A DNA stretch of 49,654 nucleotides from Cyanobium usitatum str. Tous (GCF_003011885.1 NZ_PXXO01000016.1:1-49654), one strand, 5' to 3'; numbered from the stretch's first letter, positions 1 to 8,504 are shown. Translations and numbers: made by a program. The notes: generated by a model not told the origin, from the letters alone.

Positions 1-288
1 CTGCTGGCAGGAGATGCGGAGCTGCCGGAGGAGCGGGTGGATGGAGAGTGCCTAAAGGGCGACCTGCGAGCGCTGCTGGAGCAACTGCCGGAGCTGCAGG
101 GGCGGGTGCTGAAGATGCGCTACGGCATCCCCTGCGCTGACAACCCTGAGGGTGGCGAGCCGATGAGTCTCACCGGTATCGGCCGCATTCTGGGTATCAG
201 CCGCGATCGGGTGCGCAACTTGGAGCGTGACGGACTCGCCGGCCTGCGCCGCATCAGCGATGCCGTAGAGGCTTATGTAGCCGGTTGA
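1..288 (+). CDS. RNA polymerase sigma-70 family factor, C-terminal fragment
   Basis: This is the last 95 residues of a sigma factor; the gene begins before the window and the reading frame is open from base 1. The visible part is sigma region 4. The stretch RVLKMRYGIP corresponds to region 4.1, and the helix-turn-helix around SLTGIGRILGISRDRVRNLE corresponds to region 4.2, which contacts the -35 element. The usual RVRQIE of the recognition helix reads RVRNLE here, so this is probably an alternative (group 2 or 3) sigma rather than the principal one; that is inference because regions 1-3 are missing. The stop codon overlaps the TTG start proposed for mutT by four bases, suggesting translational coupling. 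Confidence 0.85.
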   Translation: MLAGDAELPEERVDGECLKGDLRALLEQLPELQGRVLKMRYGIPCADNPEGGEPMSLTGIGRILGISRDRVRNLERDGLAGLRRISDAVEAYVAG

Positions 289-710
289 GCAGCGAGTTGC
301 CGTTCCAGGTGATCGGCGTGGGGGTGGTGCGCAACGGCGCCGGTGAGGTGCTGATCGATCAGCGGCTCAATGAGGGTTTGCTGGGGGGGTTGTGGGAATT
401 CCCCGGCGGCAAGCAGGAGCCGGGTGAGCTGATCGATGAAACGATCCGCCGTGAGCTGGCGGAGGAGTTGGCGATTGAGGTGGAGGTGGGCGAGGAGCTG
501 ATCGTGGTGGAGCACGCCTACAGCCATAAGAGGTTGTGCTTTGTGGTGCATCTCTGCACCTGGTTGAGCGGCGAGCCCCAGCCGCTGGCCTCCCAGCAGG
601 TGCGCTGGGTGCGGCCTGAGCAGCTGGGCGAATATCCCTTCCCGGCGGCCAACGCCCAGATCATTGCTGCGCTGCTGGGGGCGGGCACTTCATTCGCGGC
701 AGCTAGCTAA
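285..710 (+). CDS. mutT: Nudix hydrolase, MutT-type (8-oxo-dGTP diphosphatase)
   Basis: A 141-residue Nudix protein, typical in size for MutT, predicted to hydrolyse oxidised nucleoside triphosphates such as 8-oxo-dGTP to the monophosphate and so prevent transversions. The Nudix box runs from Gly42 to Ile64, with the catalytic core RELAEEL at 56-62; the penultimate Gly of the consensus is Ala63 here. The WEFPGGK motif (37-43) is characteristic of the MutT/NUDT1 group. The start is a TTG that overlaps the sigma-factor stop (TTGA). It is the only reasonable start before the first beta strand but is not supported by a strong ribosome binding site. The end of the gene forms one arm of a 26-nt hairpin shared with the tsaE tail. 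Confidence 0.85.
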   Translation: MSSELPFQVIGVGVVRNGAGEVLIDQRLNEGLLGGLWEFPGGKQEPGELIDETIRRELAEELAIEVEVGEELIVVEHAYSHKRLCFVVHLCTWLSGEPQPLASQQVRWVRPEQLGEYPFPAANAQIIAALLGAGTSFAAAS

Positions 711-727
711 GCCAAGACTTAGCTAGC
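702..727. terminator. Perfect hairpin between convergent mutT and tsaE
   Basis: GCTAGCTAAG (702-711) and CTTAGCTAGC (718-727) form a perfect 10-bp stem with the 6-base loop CCAAGA. The left arm includes the last codons and the stop of mutT. No T-run follows on the plus strand, although an A/T-rich stretch lies at 728-738. It is either a mRNA 3'-end stabiliser or an imperfect terminator. Confidence 0.5.
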
Positions 728-760
728 CAAATAAAACAGCAAGCTGCCCCGGCCGGTCGT

Positions 761-1201
761 TCAGCTCGGCGAACGCACCTCGATCAGGCGTCCAGCTTCT
801 GGGTTGAAGGGGTCGCTCAAGCTGAGCTGGATTTGCCAGCAGCCGGCCGGTGCGCTGCTGAGTCGCTCGGGCCACTCCACTGCCAGCAGGGCGCCTAGGG
901 CTCGGGCTTCCTCCTCCTCCTGGGCAAATAGTTCGTCGGCGGCGGCGGCCAGCTCCAGCCGGTAGAGATCGAGGTGCACCAGCCCGCCGCCCTTCGGCAG
1001 CGGGTAGTGCTGGGCGAGGGCGAAGGTGGGGCTGGTGATTGGTTCCTCAATGCCGAGGCCGGCGGCCAGGCCCTGCACCAGGCAGGTTTTGCCGGCCCCC
1101 AGGTCACCTGCCAACAGCAGGATGCTGCCAGCGGGTAGACGCAGCGCCAGTTGCCGCCCGAAGGCCTGGGTGGCGGCGGCATCACTCAGGGCTTGAATCA
1201 C
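761..1201 (-). CDS. tsaE: tRNA threonylcarbamoyladenosine biosynthesis ATPase TsaE
   Basis: A 146-residue P-loop ATPase of the TsaE (YjeE) family. It works with TsaB and TsaD to place the t6A modification at position 37 of ANN-decoding tRNAs. The Walker A motif GDLGAGKT lies at 32-39. SPTF at 57-60 and HLDLYRL at about 76-82 are family-typical, and VEWPERL is the usual C-terminal signature. Length is normal. It stands alone on the minus strand, convergent with mutT and divergent from ahcY; tsaB and tsaD are not in this window. Confidence 0.93.
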   Translation of the reverse strand: MIQALSDAAATQAFGRQLALRLPAGSILLLAGDLGAGKTCLVQGLAAGLGIEEPITSPTFALAQHYPLPKGGGLVHLDLYRLELAAAADELFAQEEEEARALGALLAVEWPERLSSAPAGCWQIQLSLSDPFNPEAGRLIEVRSPS

Positions 1202-1334
1202 GGGGCTTGCATCACGAGAGTTGAGGTGCTCCTTGTAGATTGCCCTTTAAGCGAGCCCGAAGCCTCGGCGTCTCCGCAGATATTTCCAAACCACGCCCTC
1301 CCAGCCGGGAGCGAGCAGTACCCCAAGCAAAACC

Positions 1335-2774
1335 ATGGTGGCTTCACCCGCCTCAACGGCTTCCGCGCCCGTGCTGCAAAGCACCAATACCTATGTAATT
1401 GCAGATCTCGGCCTGGCCGATTTTGGCCGCAAAGAGATTGCAATTGCCGAAACTGAGATGCCTGGCCTGATGGCCCTGCGCTCCAGGTTTGGCGCTGAGC
1501 AGCCCCTCAAGGGCGCCCGCATTGCAGGTTCCCTGCATATGACGATTCAGACTGCGGTTCTGATTGAAACTTTGGTGGCTCTCGGCGCCGAAGTGCGCTG
1601 GGCCAGCTGCAACATCTTCTCAACCCAGGATCACGCTGCCGCCGCGATTGCAGCGGCCAATGTGCCGGTGTTTGCCTACAAGGGCGAAACCCTTGATGAG
1701 TATTGGGCCTTCACTCACCGCATCCTTGAGTGGGGCGATGGTGGCACACCTAACATGATCCTCGACGACGGTGGCGATGCCACTGGACTCGTGGTGTTGG
1801 GTACTAAGGCTGAGAGCGATCCTTCAGTTCTAGATAACCCCTCCAACGAAGAGGAAACCGCCCTCTTCAACAGCATTCGCCAAAAGCTGGCCGCCCAGCC
1901 TGGCTTCTACTCCCGCATCTACGCCGAAATTCAGGGCGTTACCGAGGAGACCACCACAGGTGTGGCGCGCCTCTATCAAATGCAGAAGAGTGGCGAGCTG
2001 CCCTTCCCGGCGATCAACGTCAACGATTCGGTCACCAAGAGCAAGTTTGACAACCTTTATGGTTGCCGCGAATCCCTGGTGGACAGCATCAAGCGCGCCA
2101 CTGATGTGATGGTGGCCGGTAAGGTTGCCCTGGTGCTTGGCTACGGCGATGTGGGTAAGGGCTCAGCTCAGTCGCTGCGCGGTCTTGGCGCCACGGTGAT
2201 GATCGCCGAAGTTGATCCCATCTGCGCCCTGCAGGCCGCGATGGAGGGCTATCGCGTCGTGCGTCTTGACGATGTGGTGGGCGATGTGGACATCTTCGTG
2301 ACTGCCACTGGCAACTTCAAGGTGATCCGCCACGAGCACCTGATTCAGATGAAGGATCAGGCGATCGTCTGCAACATCGGTCACTTCGACAATGAGATCG
2401 ATGTGGTATCCCTAAAGCAGTACACCTGGGATAACATCAAGCCTCAGGTTGATCATATTGTGCTGCCCAGCGGCAACAAAATTATCCTGCTGGCTGAGGG
2501 CCGTTTGGTGAATTTGGGTTGCGCTACAGGCCATCCCAGTTTTGTGATGAGCGCCTCCTTCACCAACCAGGTGCTGGCTCAGATTGAGCTGTTCACCAAG
2601 GGCGACCAGTACGCCAAGCAGGTGTATGTGCTGCCTAAGCACCTCGATGAGATGGTGGCCCGCTTCCACCTCGACAAGATCGGCGCCAAGCTCACCCAGC
2701 TCTCCCAGGAGCAGGCTGATTACATCAACGTGCCGGTAGCCGGGCCCTACAAGCTCGATCACTACCGCTACTGA
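1335..2774 (+). CDS. ahcY: Adenosylhomocysteinase (S-adenosylhomocysteine hydrolase)
   Basis: A 479-residue NAD-dependent enzyme that reversibly splits S-adenosylhomocysteine into adenosine and homocysteine, removing the product inhibitor of methyltransferases and feeding the methionine cycle. The N-terminal [12 protein letters not shown] block, the NAD-binding GYGDVGKG near residue 268, and the C-terminal YKLDHYRY (the conserved Lys/Tyr tail that reaches into the neighbouring subunit's NAD site) are all present, and the length is that of the long bacterial form. The ATG at 1335 begins a short variable N-terminus; I see no strong Shine-Dalgarno. The 133-base leader holds two small hairpins but no riboswitch I can defend. 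dedA follows after 10 bases, so the two are probably cotranscribed. Confidence 0.97.
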   Translation: MVASPASTASAPVLQSTNTYVIADLGLADFGRKEIAIAETEMPGLMALRSRFGAEQPLKGARIAGSLHMTIQTAVLIETLVALGAEVRWASCNIFSTQDHAAAAIAAANVPVFAYKGETLDEYWAFTHRILEWGDGGTPNMILDDGGDATGLVVLGTKAESDPSVLDNPSNEEETALFNSIRQKLAAQPGFYSRIYAEIQGVTEETTTGVARLYQMQKSGELPFPAINVNDSVTKSKFDNLYGCRESLVDSIKRATDVMVAGKVALVLGYGDVGKGSAQSLRGLGATVMIAEVDPICALQAAMEGYRVVRLDDVVGDVDIFVTATGNFKVIRHEHLIQMKDQAIVCNIGHFDNEIDVVSLKQYTWDNIKPQVDHIVLPSGNKIILLAEGRLVNLGCATGHPSFVMSASFTNQVLAQIELFTKGDQYAKQVYVLPKHLDEMVARFHLDKIGAKLTQLSQEQADYINVPVAGPYKLDHYRY

Positions 2775-2784
2775 GACGAGCCCG

Positions 2785-3444
2785 ATGGGGATTGGCGAAC
2801 TGGTGCAACAGCTGCCTCAGCTGATTGGTGCGGCAGTGGAGGCCAATCCCTGGCTTGGCTATGGAGCGATCTTTGCGGCGATGTTCCTTGAGAACCTCTT
2901 CCCGCCGATCCCCTCCGAATTGATCATGCCCCTCGGGGGCTTTTATGTGCAGCAGGGCCAATTGGCCCTGCTGCCAGTGGTAGTGGCGGGGCTGCTCGGC
3001 ACCGTGCTGGGGGCTTTGCCTTGGTATGGCATCGGCCGGCTGATCAACGAGCAGCGCCTGGAGCAATGGCTAGCGCGCCACGGCCGCTGGATTGGCATCA
3101 GCCCCAAGGAGCTCCACCGCAGCCGCGATTGGTTTGCCAAATACGGCACCGCTTTGGTGTTTTGGGGCCGGCTGGTGCCTGGCATCCGCACCTTGATATC
3201 GGTGCCCGCGGGCATCGAGATGATGCCCATAGCGCCTTTCCTGCTTTGGACCACGGCCGGCAGCCTTATCTGGACCCTGCTACTCACCTTGGCGGGCCTG
3301 GCACTGGGTGAGGGCTACGCAAATGTGGAGCTCTGGATAGAGCCGGTGGCCAAGGCTGTGAAGCTGGTGCTGGTGCTGGCCTTGGCCGCCGGCGCCGTCA
3401 GGCTGGGGCTGCGCATCTGGAAGAAGCGCCGCGATTCCCACTGA
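2785..3444 (+). CDS. DedA family inner-membrane protein
   Basis: A 219-residue polytopic membrane protein of the DedA/SNARE-associated (PF09335) family. Family hallmarks are visible: ENLFPPIPSELIMPLGG near residues 37-53 and FWGRLVPGIRTLISVPAG in the second half (the G-R-x-x-P-G-x-R motif). Hydrophobic stretches flank both motifs and a final one lies near the C-terminus, which ends in a basic KKRR tail. Members of this family act as lipid scramblases or proton-coupled lipid-carrier flippases, including for undecaprenyl phosphate; which substrate applies here cannot be told from sequence. It follows ahcY closely on the same strand and is convergent with ssb. Confidence 0.9.
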   Translation: MGIGELVQQLPQLIGAAVEANPWLGYGAIFAAMFLENLFPPIPSELIMPLGGFYVQQGQLALLPVVVAGLLGTVLGALPWYGIGRLINEQRLEQWLARHGRWIGISPKELHRSRDWFAKYGTALVFWGRLVPGIRTLISVPAGIEMMPIAPFLLWTTAGSLIWTLLLTLAGLALGEGYANVELWIEPVAKAVKLVLVLALAAGAVRLGLRIWKKRRDSH

Positions 3445-3456
3445 GCCAGACCCGGC

Positions 3457-3846
3457 TTAGAAGGGCACTTCCTCCTCGCTTGGAGAGCCACCACCGAAGC
3501 CTCCTCCCATGCCACCGCCACCTTCGGCGTCGCGCTTGGAGCCGAGCAATTCCAGCCGGTCTACCCGGATCACGGGCTTGGTGCGCTCCTCACCGCTGGC
3601 CCGGTCGGTCCAGCGGTCAAGCTTGAAGCTGCCGATGATGCCCACCAGGGCCCCTTTGCGGACATAGTCGGCGGCTACCTGAGCTTGTTTGCCCCAGATT
3701 TCGAGGTTGAACCAGTCGGGCTCGTCGTCACGGCTGCGGCGGTTGACGGCGAGGGTGAGGTTGGCGACCACACTGCCTGATTCGAAATAGCGGACTTCGG
3801 GGTCGCGGCCGGCCCGGCCGACAAGGGTGATGGAATTCACGCCCAT
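3457..3846 (-). CDS. ssb: Single-stranded DNA-binding protein
   Basis: A 129-residue SSB with an N-terminal OB fold (MGVNSITLVGRAGRDPEVRY through about residue 105) and a short glycine-rich linker ending in the acidic tip EEEVPF, the variant of DDDIPF used to dock repair and replication partners. The start at 3846 is chosen over the longer open frame to 3903 because family members begin at MGVNSITLVG and an AGGAG ribosome binding site lies 9 bases upstream. The acidic tip is followed at once by the stop, as required for function. It is divergent from mreB across about 130 bases. Confidence 0.95.
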   Translation of the reverse strand: MGVNSITLVGRAGRDPEVRYFESGSVVANLTLAVNRRSRDDEPDWFNLEIWGKQAQVAADYVRKGALVGIIGSFKLDRWTDRASGEERTKPVIRVDRLELLGSKRDAEGGGGMGGGFGGGSPSEEEVPF

Positions 3847-3921
3847 GGTTGATGTCTCCTGTTGCTGATGGATCAATGATGCGGCACCCGGTTCGGCTGC
3901 CACCTTTCATCAGTTCCACCG

Positions 3922-3951
3922 TTAGAGCCGTCTGTAACACCCTCGTATGAT
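3922..3951 (+). promoter_or_regulatory. Candidate mreB promoter
   Basis: A TATGAT -10 hexamer at 3946-3951 sits 25 bases before the GTG start of mreB, with a weak -35-like TTAGAG at 3922-3927 and 18-base spacing. It lies in the ssb/mreB divergent region. Only the -10 is convincing. Confidence 0.35.
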
Positions 3952-3975
3952 TCGGCCCTTGCAGGCCGGGCGTCC

Positions 3976-5022
3976 GTGTTTTTTCGTCGTTTCCAGTTTT
4001 CGCGCGATATCGGTATTGACCTGGGCACCGCCAACACCCTCATCTTCGTGTCGGGCAAAGGCATCGTGCTCCAGGAGCCCTCTGTGGTGGCCATGGATCT
4101 GGAGCGGGGTGTGCCCTTGGCCGTGGGTGATGAGGCCAAGATGATGCTGGGCCGCACCCCCGGCAACATTCGCGCCGTGCGGCCCCTGCGTGACGGCGTG
4201 ATCGCCGACTTCGACGCCGCCGAGCAGATGATCAAAACCTTCATTCGCAAGGCCAATGAAGGCCGCGGCATCGTGGCGCCCCGGTTGGTGATCGGCATCC
4301 CTAGTGGAGTTACAGGTGTGGAGCGCCGTGCTGTGCGGGAAGCCGGCCTGGCCGGCGCCCGTGAGGTGCACCTAATTGATGAGCCGGTGGCGGCCGCCAT
4401 CGGCGCCGGTCTGCCCGTCACTGAGGCGGTGGGCACCATGATTGTTGATATCGGAGGCGGCACCACTGAAGTGGCCGTGCTCAGCCTGGGCGGCACCGTG
4501 CTGAGCGAGTCGGTGCGGGTGGCTGGCGACGAACTCAGTGACGCCATCGGCGTCTATCTCAAGAAGGTGCACAACCTGGTGGTGGGCGAGCGCACCGCTG
4601 AGGACATAAAGATCCGCATCGGCTCCGCCTTCCCTGACGATGCCCACGACAACACCTCCATGGATGTGCGCGGCCTGCACCTGCTCTCCGGTCTGCCCCG
4701 CACTATCAACGTCCGCGCCGGCGATATTCGCGAGGCCATGGCCGAACCCCTCAATGTGATCGTGGAAGCCGTTAAGCGCACATTGGAGCGCACCCCGCCT
4801 GAGCTGGCCGCCGACATCGTCGATCGTGGCATCATGCTGGCCGGTGGTGGTGCCCAAGTGCGCGGCATAACCGACCTGATCAGCCACGAGACCGGCATCC
4901 TTACCCATGTGGCAGAAGACCCGCTGCTGTGCGTGGTGAACGGCTGCGGCATGGTGCTTGAGGACTACAAGCGGCTGCAGCGCGTGCTCGACACCCCTGA
5001 CTTCGTGCGTCAGACCGCCTGA
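3976..5022 (+). CDS. mreB: Rod-shape determining protein MreB
   Basis: A 348-residue bacterial actin that polymerises on the inner membrane and positions the cell-elongation machinery. The actin-fold motifs appear in order: phosphate-1 IGIDLGTANTLIF near the N-terminus, phosphate-2 VDIGGGTTEVAVLSLGG at about 156-172, and the adenosine motif IMLAGGGAQVRG near 290. The start is GTG at 3976; the N-terminal MFFRRFQFSRD resembles the amphipathic membrane-binding segment of other MreB proteins. It heads an mreB-mreC-mreD cluster with a 5-base gap to mreC. Confidence 0.96.
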   Translation: MFFRRFQFSRDIGIDLGTANTLIFVSGKGIVLQEPSVVAMDLERGVPLAVGDEAKMMLGRTPGNIRAVRPLRDGVIADFDAAEQMIKTFIRKANEGRGIVAPRLVIGIPSGVTGVERRAVREAGLAGAREVHLIDEPVAAAIGAGLPVTEAVGTMIVDIGGGTTEVAVLSLGGTVLSESVRVAGDELSDAIGVYLKKVHNLVVGERTAEDIKIRIGSAFPDDAHDNTSMDVRGLHLLSGLPRTINVRAGDIREAMAEPLNVIVEAVKRTLERTPPELAADIVDRGIMLAGGGAQVRGITDLISHETGILTHVAEDPLLCVVNGCGMVLEDYKRLQRVLDTPDFVRQTA

Positions 5023-5027
5023 TCCCG

Positions 5028-5768
5028 ATGCAGGCCGGCCGCAGGCTTCGCCTTCCCGCCCTGGGCGCTGTAGTTCAGGCCTGGCCCTGGGCCTTGCTGG
5101 TGCTGGCCCTGCTAGCCGTGCGGCTCAGTAAAGGAGTGGGTTTTACCGATGCTTACGCCCTGTTGAGCCGGCCTTTCTGGCCCGGTAGTGCCCAGGGTGA
5201 GTGGGTGCGTAGCGGCCAGGCTCTCAACGATCAAACCCGCTTGCGCCAGCTGGATGCCGACAACCGACGGCTGCGCAGTTTGCTGCAGCTGCAGGGTCAG
5301 GGGGGCCGCGAATTGGCGGCAGCGGTGATCTCGCGCCAGACAGGGGGCTGGTGGCAGCAGCTCGTGATTGGCCGCGGCGAGTTGCAGGGCCTACGGCCTG
5401 GCATGGCGGTGACGGCGCCGGGGGGGCTGATTGGCAGGATTGCCGGCGTTACTCCCACTACTGCCAGCGTCACCCTGCTCACCGATCCCGGCAGCCGGGT
5501 TGGCGTCTGGGTGGGACGGGTTCGGCGCCATGGTTTGCTCACGGGCATTGGCACCAGCCGCCCCTTGCTGCGCTTTCTGGAGAAGGATCCAGGAGTGCGC
5601 CCGGGGGATGTGGTCGTTACCTCGCCCGCCAGCACCCTGGTGCCTCCCAACCTCACGGTGGGTGTGATCCAGTCGGTCGACGACCGGGCCGTACCGGCCA
5701 CCGAGGCCGTGGTGCAGCTGAGTGCTCCGCTTGAGGCGGTCGACTGGGTGCAGGTGCGGTTGCCATGA
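5028..5768 (+). CDS. mreC: Rod-shape determining protein MreC
   Basis: A 246-residue bitopic protein of the elongation complex, bridging MreB/MreD to periplasmic peptidoglycan synthases. It has one N-terminal membrane segment at about residues 17-35, a coiled-coil region rich in Leu/Arg/Gln at about 64-90 (LRQLDADNRRLRSLLQL), then the MreC beta-barrel domain with VTAPGGLIGRIAGV and TTASVTLLTDPGSRVGV. Its last four bases (ATGA) overlap the start of mreD, implying coupling. Confidence 0.93.
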   Translation: MQAGRRLRLPALGAVVQAWPWALLVLALLAVRLSKGVGFTDAYALLSRPFWPGSAQGEWVRSGQALNDQTRLRQLDADNRRLRSLLQLQGQGGRELAAAVISRQTGGWWQQLVIGRGELQGLRPGMAVTAPGGLIGRIAGVTPTTASVTLLTDPGSRVGVWVGRVRRHGLLTGIGTSRPLLRFLEKDPGVRPGDVVVTSPASTLVPPNLTVGVIQSVDDRAVPATEAVVQLSAPLEAVDWVQVRLP

Positions 5769-6268
5769 GTCGGCTGGCCCGCCACGGTTGGTGTGTGGCT
5801 ACGGCCTTAGTAGTGCCCTGGCTGGTGCTTGCTGCGCCCGGGCCCCTGAAGCTGGCGGGCATTCCCCCGGCTTGGTCCGTGCTTTGGCTGCTGCCCTGGG
5901 CCCTAGCCGACGGACCCCTCTCCGGCGCCCTGGCCGGGGCCGGGCTGGGACTGTTGCTTGATGCTTTGCACCCCGGGTCGATTACGCAGATCCCTGCCCT
6001 GGCCCTGCTGGGCTGGTGGTGGGGTCGGCTGGGCCGCCAGGGGCCGCCGATCGAGCGCAGCTTCAGTCTTGGCCTGCTGGCCCTGTTGGGTGCGGCCCTG
6101 CTTGGCGGCAGCCTGATTTTGCAGAGCCGGTTGCTGGGCCCCTGGCCCCTGGAGCCCGCATTGCACACCTGGCTTGCCCAAACCCTGCTCACGGCCCTGC
6201 TGGCACCGCTGCTTTGCTCCCTGCAGTTGTTGCTCTGGCGCCAGCAGATCCAGGGCGGGCGAGGCTGA
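5765..6268 (+). CDS. mreD: Rod-shape determining membrane protein MreD
   Basis: A 167-residue, very hydrophobic Leu/Ala/Gly/Trp-rich protein with about five membrane segments, the size and character of MreD. MreD sequences are poorly conserved, so the call rests on topology and on position immediately after mreC with an ATGA overlap. Partner of MreC and of the RodA/PBP2 elongasome. The next gene starts 4 bases later, so this operon probably continues into the lipoprotein gene. Confidence 0.87.
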   Translation: MSRLARHGWCVATALVVPWLVLAAPGPLKLAGIPPAWSVLWLLPWALADGPLSGALAGAGLGLLLDALHPGSITQIPALALLGWWWGRLGRQGPPIERSFSLGLLALLGAALLGGSLILQSRLLGPWPLEPALHTWLAQTLLTALLAPLLCSLQLLLWRQQIQGGRG

Positions 6269-6272
6269 GTAG

Positions 6273-7628
6273 ATGGCATTGATCCAGACCCGGCGGCGTT
6301 TCCTTGAGCTTCTTGGCGGCGGCTCCGCTGCTGCCCTGCTGGCAGCGGGCCTGGGCAGTTGTGGCAGGACTGGTCCGGGGACTGATTCCGCGGCGACCCA
6401 GGTGCTGAATTTCTGGACCCTGGACCTGGCCCCCAAGTTCAACGACTATTTGCGGGATCTGATCGCAGCCTGGGAGGGCCAGAACCCCGGGTTGCAGGTG
6501 CGCTGGACCGACGTGCCTTGGAGCTCGGTAGAGCGCAAGTTGCTGGCGGCTGTGTTTGCCCGCACCGCCCCGGACCTGGTGAATCTCAACCCCCCTTTCG
6601 CGGCCAACCTGGCCAGCAAGGGGGGGCTGCTTGATCTAAGTGAGGTGCTGCCGGCGGGGGCTGCTGATGCCTATTTGCCAGCGATCTGGGAGGCAGGTCG
6701 CCAGGGGCAGGGGGGCCAGCAATTTGCCATTCCTTGGTATTTGACCGCGCGGATCACCATGGCCAACCGCCGGCTGCTTGAGCGGGCCGGCTATAGCGCC
6801 CCCCCGGCTTCCTGGGACCAGGTGCCGGCCTATGCCGAGGCCGTGCGCCGCCGCACGGGCCGCTATGCGTTGTTTGTCACCGTGGTGCCCGATGACTCCG
6901 CCGAGCTGCTCGAGACCCTGGTGCAGATGGGGGTGAAGTTGCTGGATGGGGAGCAACGGGCGGCCTTCGATAGCCCCGCGGGGCGGCGGGCCTTTGCCTT
7001 CTGGAGTGATCTCTACCGTCGCGGTCTGCTGCCGCGGGAGGTGGTGAGCCAGGGCTACCGGAGAGCCATCGAGCTCTACCAATCGGGCGACCTGGCCCAG
7101 GTGGCCACGGGCCCCGACTTTCTGCGCAACCTGCAGACCAATGCTCCCGGCATTGCAGCGGTCACGGAGCCCTTTGCGCCGCTCACGGGTGCCAGCGCTG
7201 AGGCCAACGTGGCGGTGATGAATCTGGTGGTGCCCAAGCAGAGCGCCTTGGCGGCCGAGGCGGCCCGCTTCGCCCTATTTCTCACCAATGGCCCCAACCA
7301 GTTGGCCTTCGCCGAGCAGGCGCGGGTGCTGCCCTCCAACCGGCAAGCCCTGCAGCAGCTTGAGGCCAGCCTGGCGACTGCTCCTGCTACTGCTCTTGGG
7401 GCTGGGGCTGGGGCGCAAGAGGCCTTGGTGCAGCGGGCCCGGTTGCTGTCGGCCCAGACCCTTCGCCAGGCCAGGGTGCTGGTGCCGGCGAGCCCGGGGG
7501 TGAAACGACTGCAGGCGATTGTGTACACCCAGCTGCAGCGAGCCATGCTCGGCCAGGTGGCCAGTGATGCGGCCCTGACTGCTGCGGCTGACGAGTGGAA
7601 CCGCTACTCCCGAGCCCGTTGGGGGTGA
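6273..7628 (+). CDS. ABC-transporter substrate-binding lipoprotein (sugar type)
   Basis: A 451-residue extracellular solute-binding protein of the MalE/UgpB-like class. The N-terminus holds a twin-arginine motif (R7-R8-R9-F-L) followed by a hydrophobic stretch and a lipobox ending at Cys30 (LGSC), so it is likely exported folded by Tat and lipid-anchored. Binding-protein features include FWTLDLAPKFNDYL after the signal, and VRWTDVPWSSVERKLLAA and TAPDLVNLNPPFAANLASKG, where these proteins usually carry the PDV motif. No permease or ATPase genes are adjacent, so its transporter must be encoded elsewhere or it has another role. The 4-base gap after mreD suggests cotranscription with the cell-shape genes. 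Substrate unknown. Confidence 0.88.
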   Translation: MALIQTRRRFLELLGGGSAAALLAAGLGSCGRTGPGTDSAATQVLNFWTLDLAPKFNDYLRDLIAAWEGQNPGLQVRWTDVPWSSVERKLLAAVFARTAPDLVNLNPPFAANLASKGGLLDLSEVLPAGAADAYLPAIWEAGRQGQGGQQFAIPWYLTARITMANRRLLERAGYSAPPASWDQVPAYAEAVRRRTGRYALFVTVVPDDSAELLETLVQMGVKLLDGEQRAAFDSPAGRRAFAFWSDLYRRGLLPREVVSQGYRRAIELYQSGDLAQVATGPDFLRNLQTNAPGIAAVTEPFAPLTGASAEANVAVMNLVVPKQSALAAEAARFALFLTNGPNQLAFAEQARVLPSNRQALQQLEASLATAPATALGAGAGAQEALVQRARLLSAQTLRQARVLVPASPGVKRLQAIVYTQLQRAMLGQVASDAALTAAADEWNRYSRARWG

Positions 7629-7654
7629 CCCCAGGGGGCATCGAGCGGTATGGT

Positions 7655-7660
7655 TACGAT
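7655..7660 (+). promoter_or_regulatory. Candidate -10 element of the response-regulator gene
   Basis: TACGAT at 7655-7660, 22 bases before the ATG at 7683. If real, transcription would start near 7667, which excludes the upstream ATG at 7650 as the translation start. No clear -35. Confidence 0.3.
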
Positions 7661-7682
7661 TCTTCATCCAGGCGCACCGCCC

Positions 7683-8492
7683 ATGCCTTCGGAGGACAGG
7701 CCCATTTCAGACGCCTTCTCCGATTCCCTGGGGCCTGCCCCGGTCGAGCCCAAAGCCACCGTGATGGTGGTTGATGACGAAGCCGCCGTGCGCCGGGTGC
7801 TGGTGATGCGCTTGCAGCTGGCTGGCTACAGGGTGATCTGCGCTGAAGACGGCGAGGAAGCCCTCAGCCTGTTTCACCAAGAGCAGCCCGATCTCGTCGT
7901 GCTCGATGTGATGCTGCCCAAGCTGGACGGCTTTGCGGTTTGCCGCCGGCTGCGGGCTGAATCCTGCGTGCCGATCATTTTCCTTTCGGCCCTTGATGCG
8001 ATCGCCGAGCGGGTGTCGGGCCTAGACCTCGGCGCCGACGACTACCTGCCCAAGCCCTTCAGCCCCAAGGAGCTCGAAGCCCGGATCGCCACAATTTTGC
8101 GACGGGTTGGCCGCGGTTCAGCTTCTGCCGAGCCTCGCGAGGTGCCCAGCGGCAGCGGTGTGCTGCGGGTGGGGGACTTGGTGGTGGATACCAACCGCCG
8201 CCAGGTGACCCGCGACAGCGAGCGCATCGGGCTTACCTACACCGAATTCAGCCTGCTGGAGCTGCTGTTCCGGGAACCCGGTCGGGTGGTGCCCCGGGCC
8301 GAAATCCTTGAGCAGCTTTGGGGCTATCCCCCCCGCCGCGCAGCCGACTTGCGGGTGGTGGACGTGTACGTAGCTCGCCTGCGCGGCAAACTCGAGCCCG
8401 ACCCCCGCAATCCAGAGCTGATCCTCACGGTGCGCGGCACTGGCTACGCCTCCCAGCGGATGGCTGAAGCCAGCCTGGCTGCAAACGGCTAG
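7683..8492 (+). CDS. rpaB: OmpR/PhoB-family response regulator, RpaB-like
   Basis: A 269-residue two-component regulator. The receiver domain (about 25-145) has the acidic pair at 31-32, the phospho-acceptor Asp75 in VVLDVMLPKLDG, Ser102 in the usual Thr/Ser position and Lys124 in KPFSPKELEARI. The C-terminal winged helix (about 165-262) carries LTYTEFSLLELL and VDVYVARLRGKLE. The PKLDG..VC..LR.ES.VPI signature and KPFSPKELEARI followed by LRRV are what I associate with RpaB, the essential regulator of high-light and photosystem genes. The paralog assignment is inference, since RpaA and PhoB-like proteins share the fold. An ATG at 7650 would add 11 residues; I prefer 7683 because a -10-like TACGAT lies between. 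lysS follows after 12 bases. Confidence 0.8.
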   Translation: MPSEDRPISDAFSDSLGPAPVEPKATVMVVDDEAAVRRVLVMRLQLAGYRVICAEDGEEALSLFHQEQPDLVVLDVMLPKLDGFAVCRRLRAESCVPIIFLSALDAIAERVSGLDLGADDYLPKPFSPKELEARIATILRRVGRGSASAEPREVPSGSGVLRVGDLVVDTNRRQVTRDSERIGLTYTEFSLLELLFREPGRVVPRAEILEQLWGYPPRRAADLRVVDVYVARLRGKLEPDPRNPELILTVRGTGYASQRMAEASLAANG

Positions 8493-8504
8493 CGCTACTG
8501 CAGG

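Noticed and set aside
1202-1334. Possible SAH riboswitch upstream of ahcY
   Set aside because: The position is right for one, but I could not match the conserved core of the known SAH riboswitch; only short local hairpins are visible.
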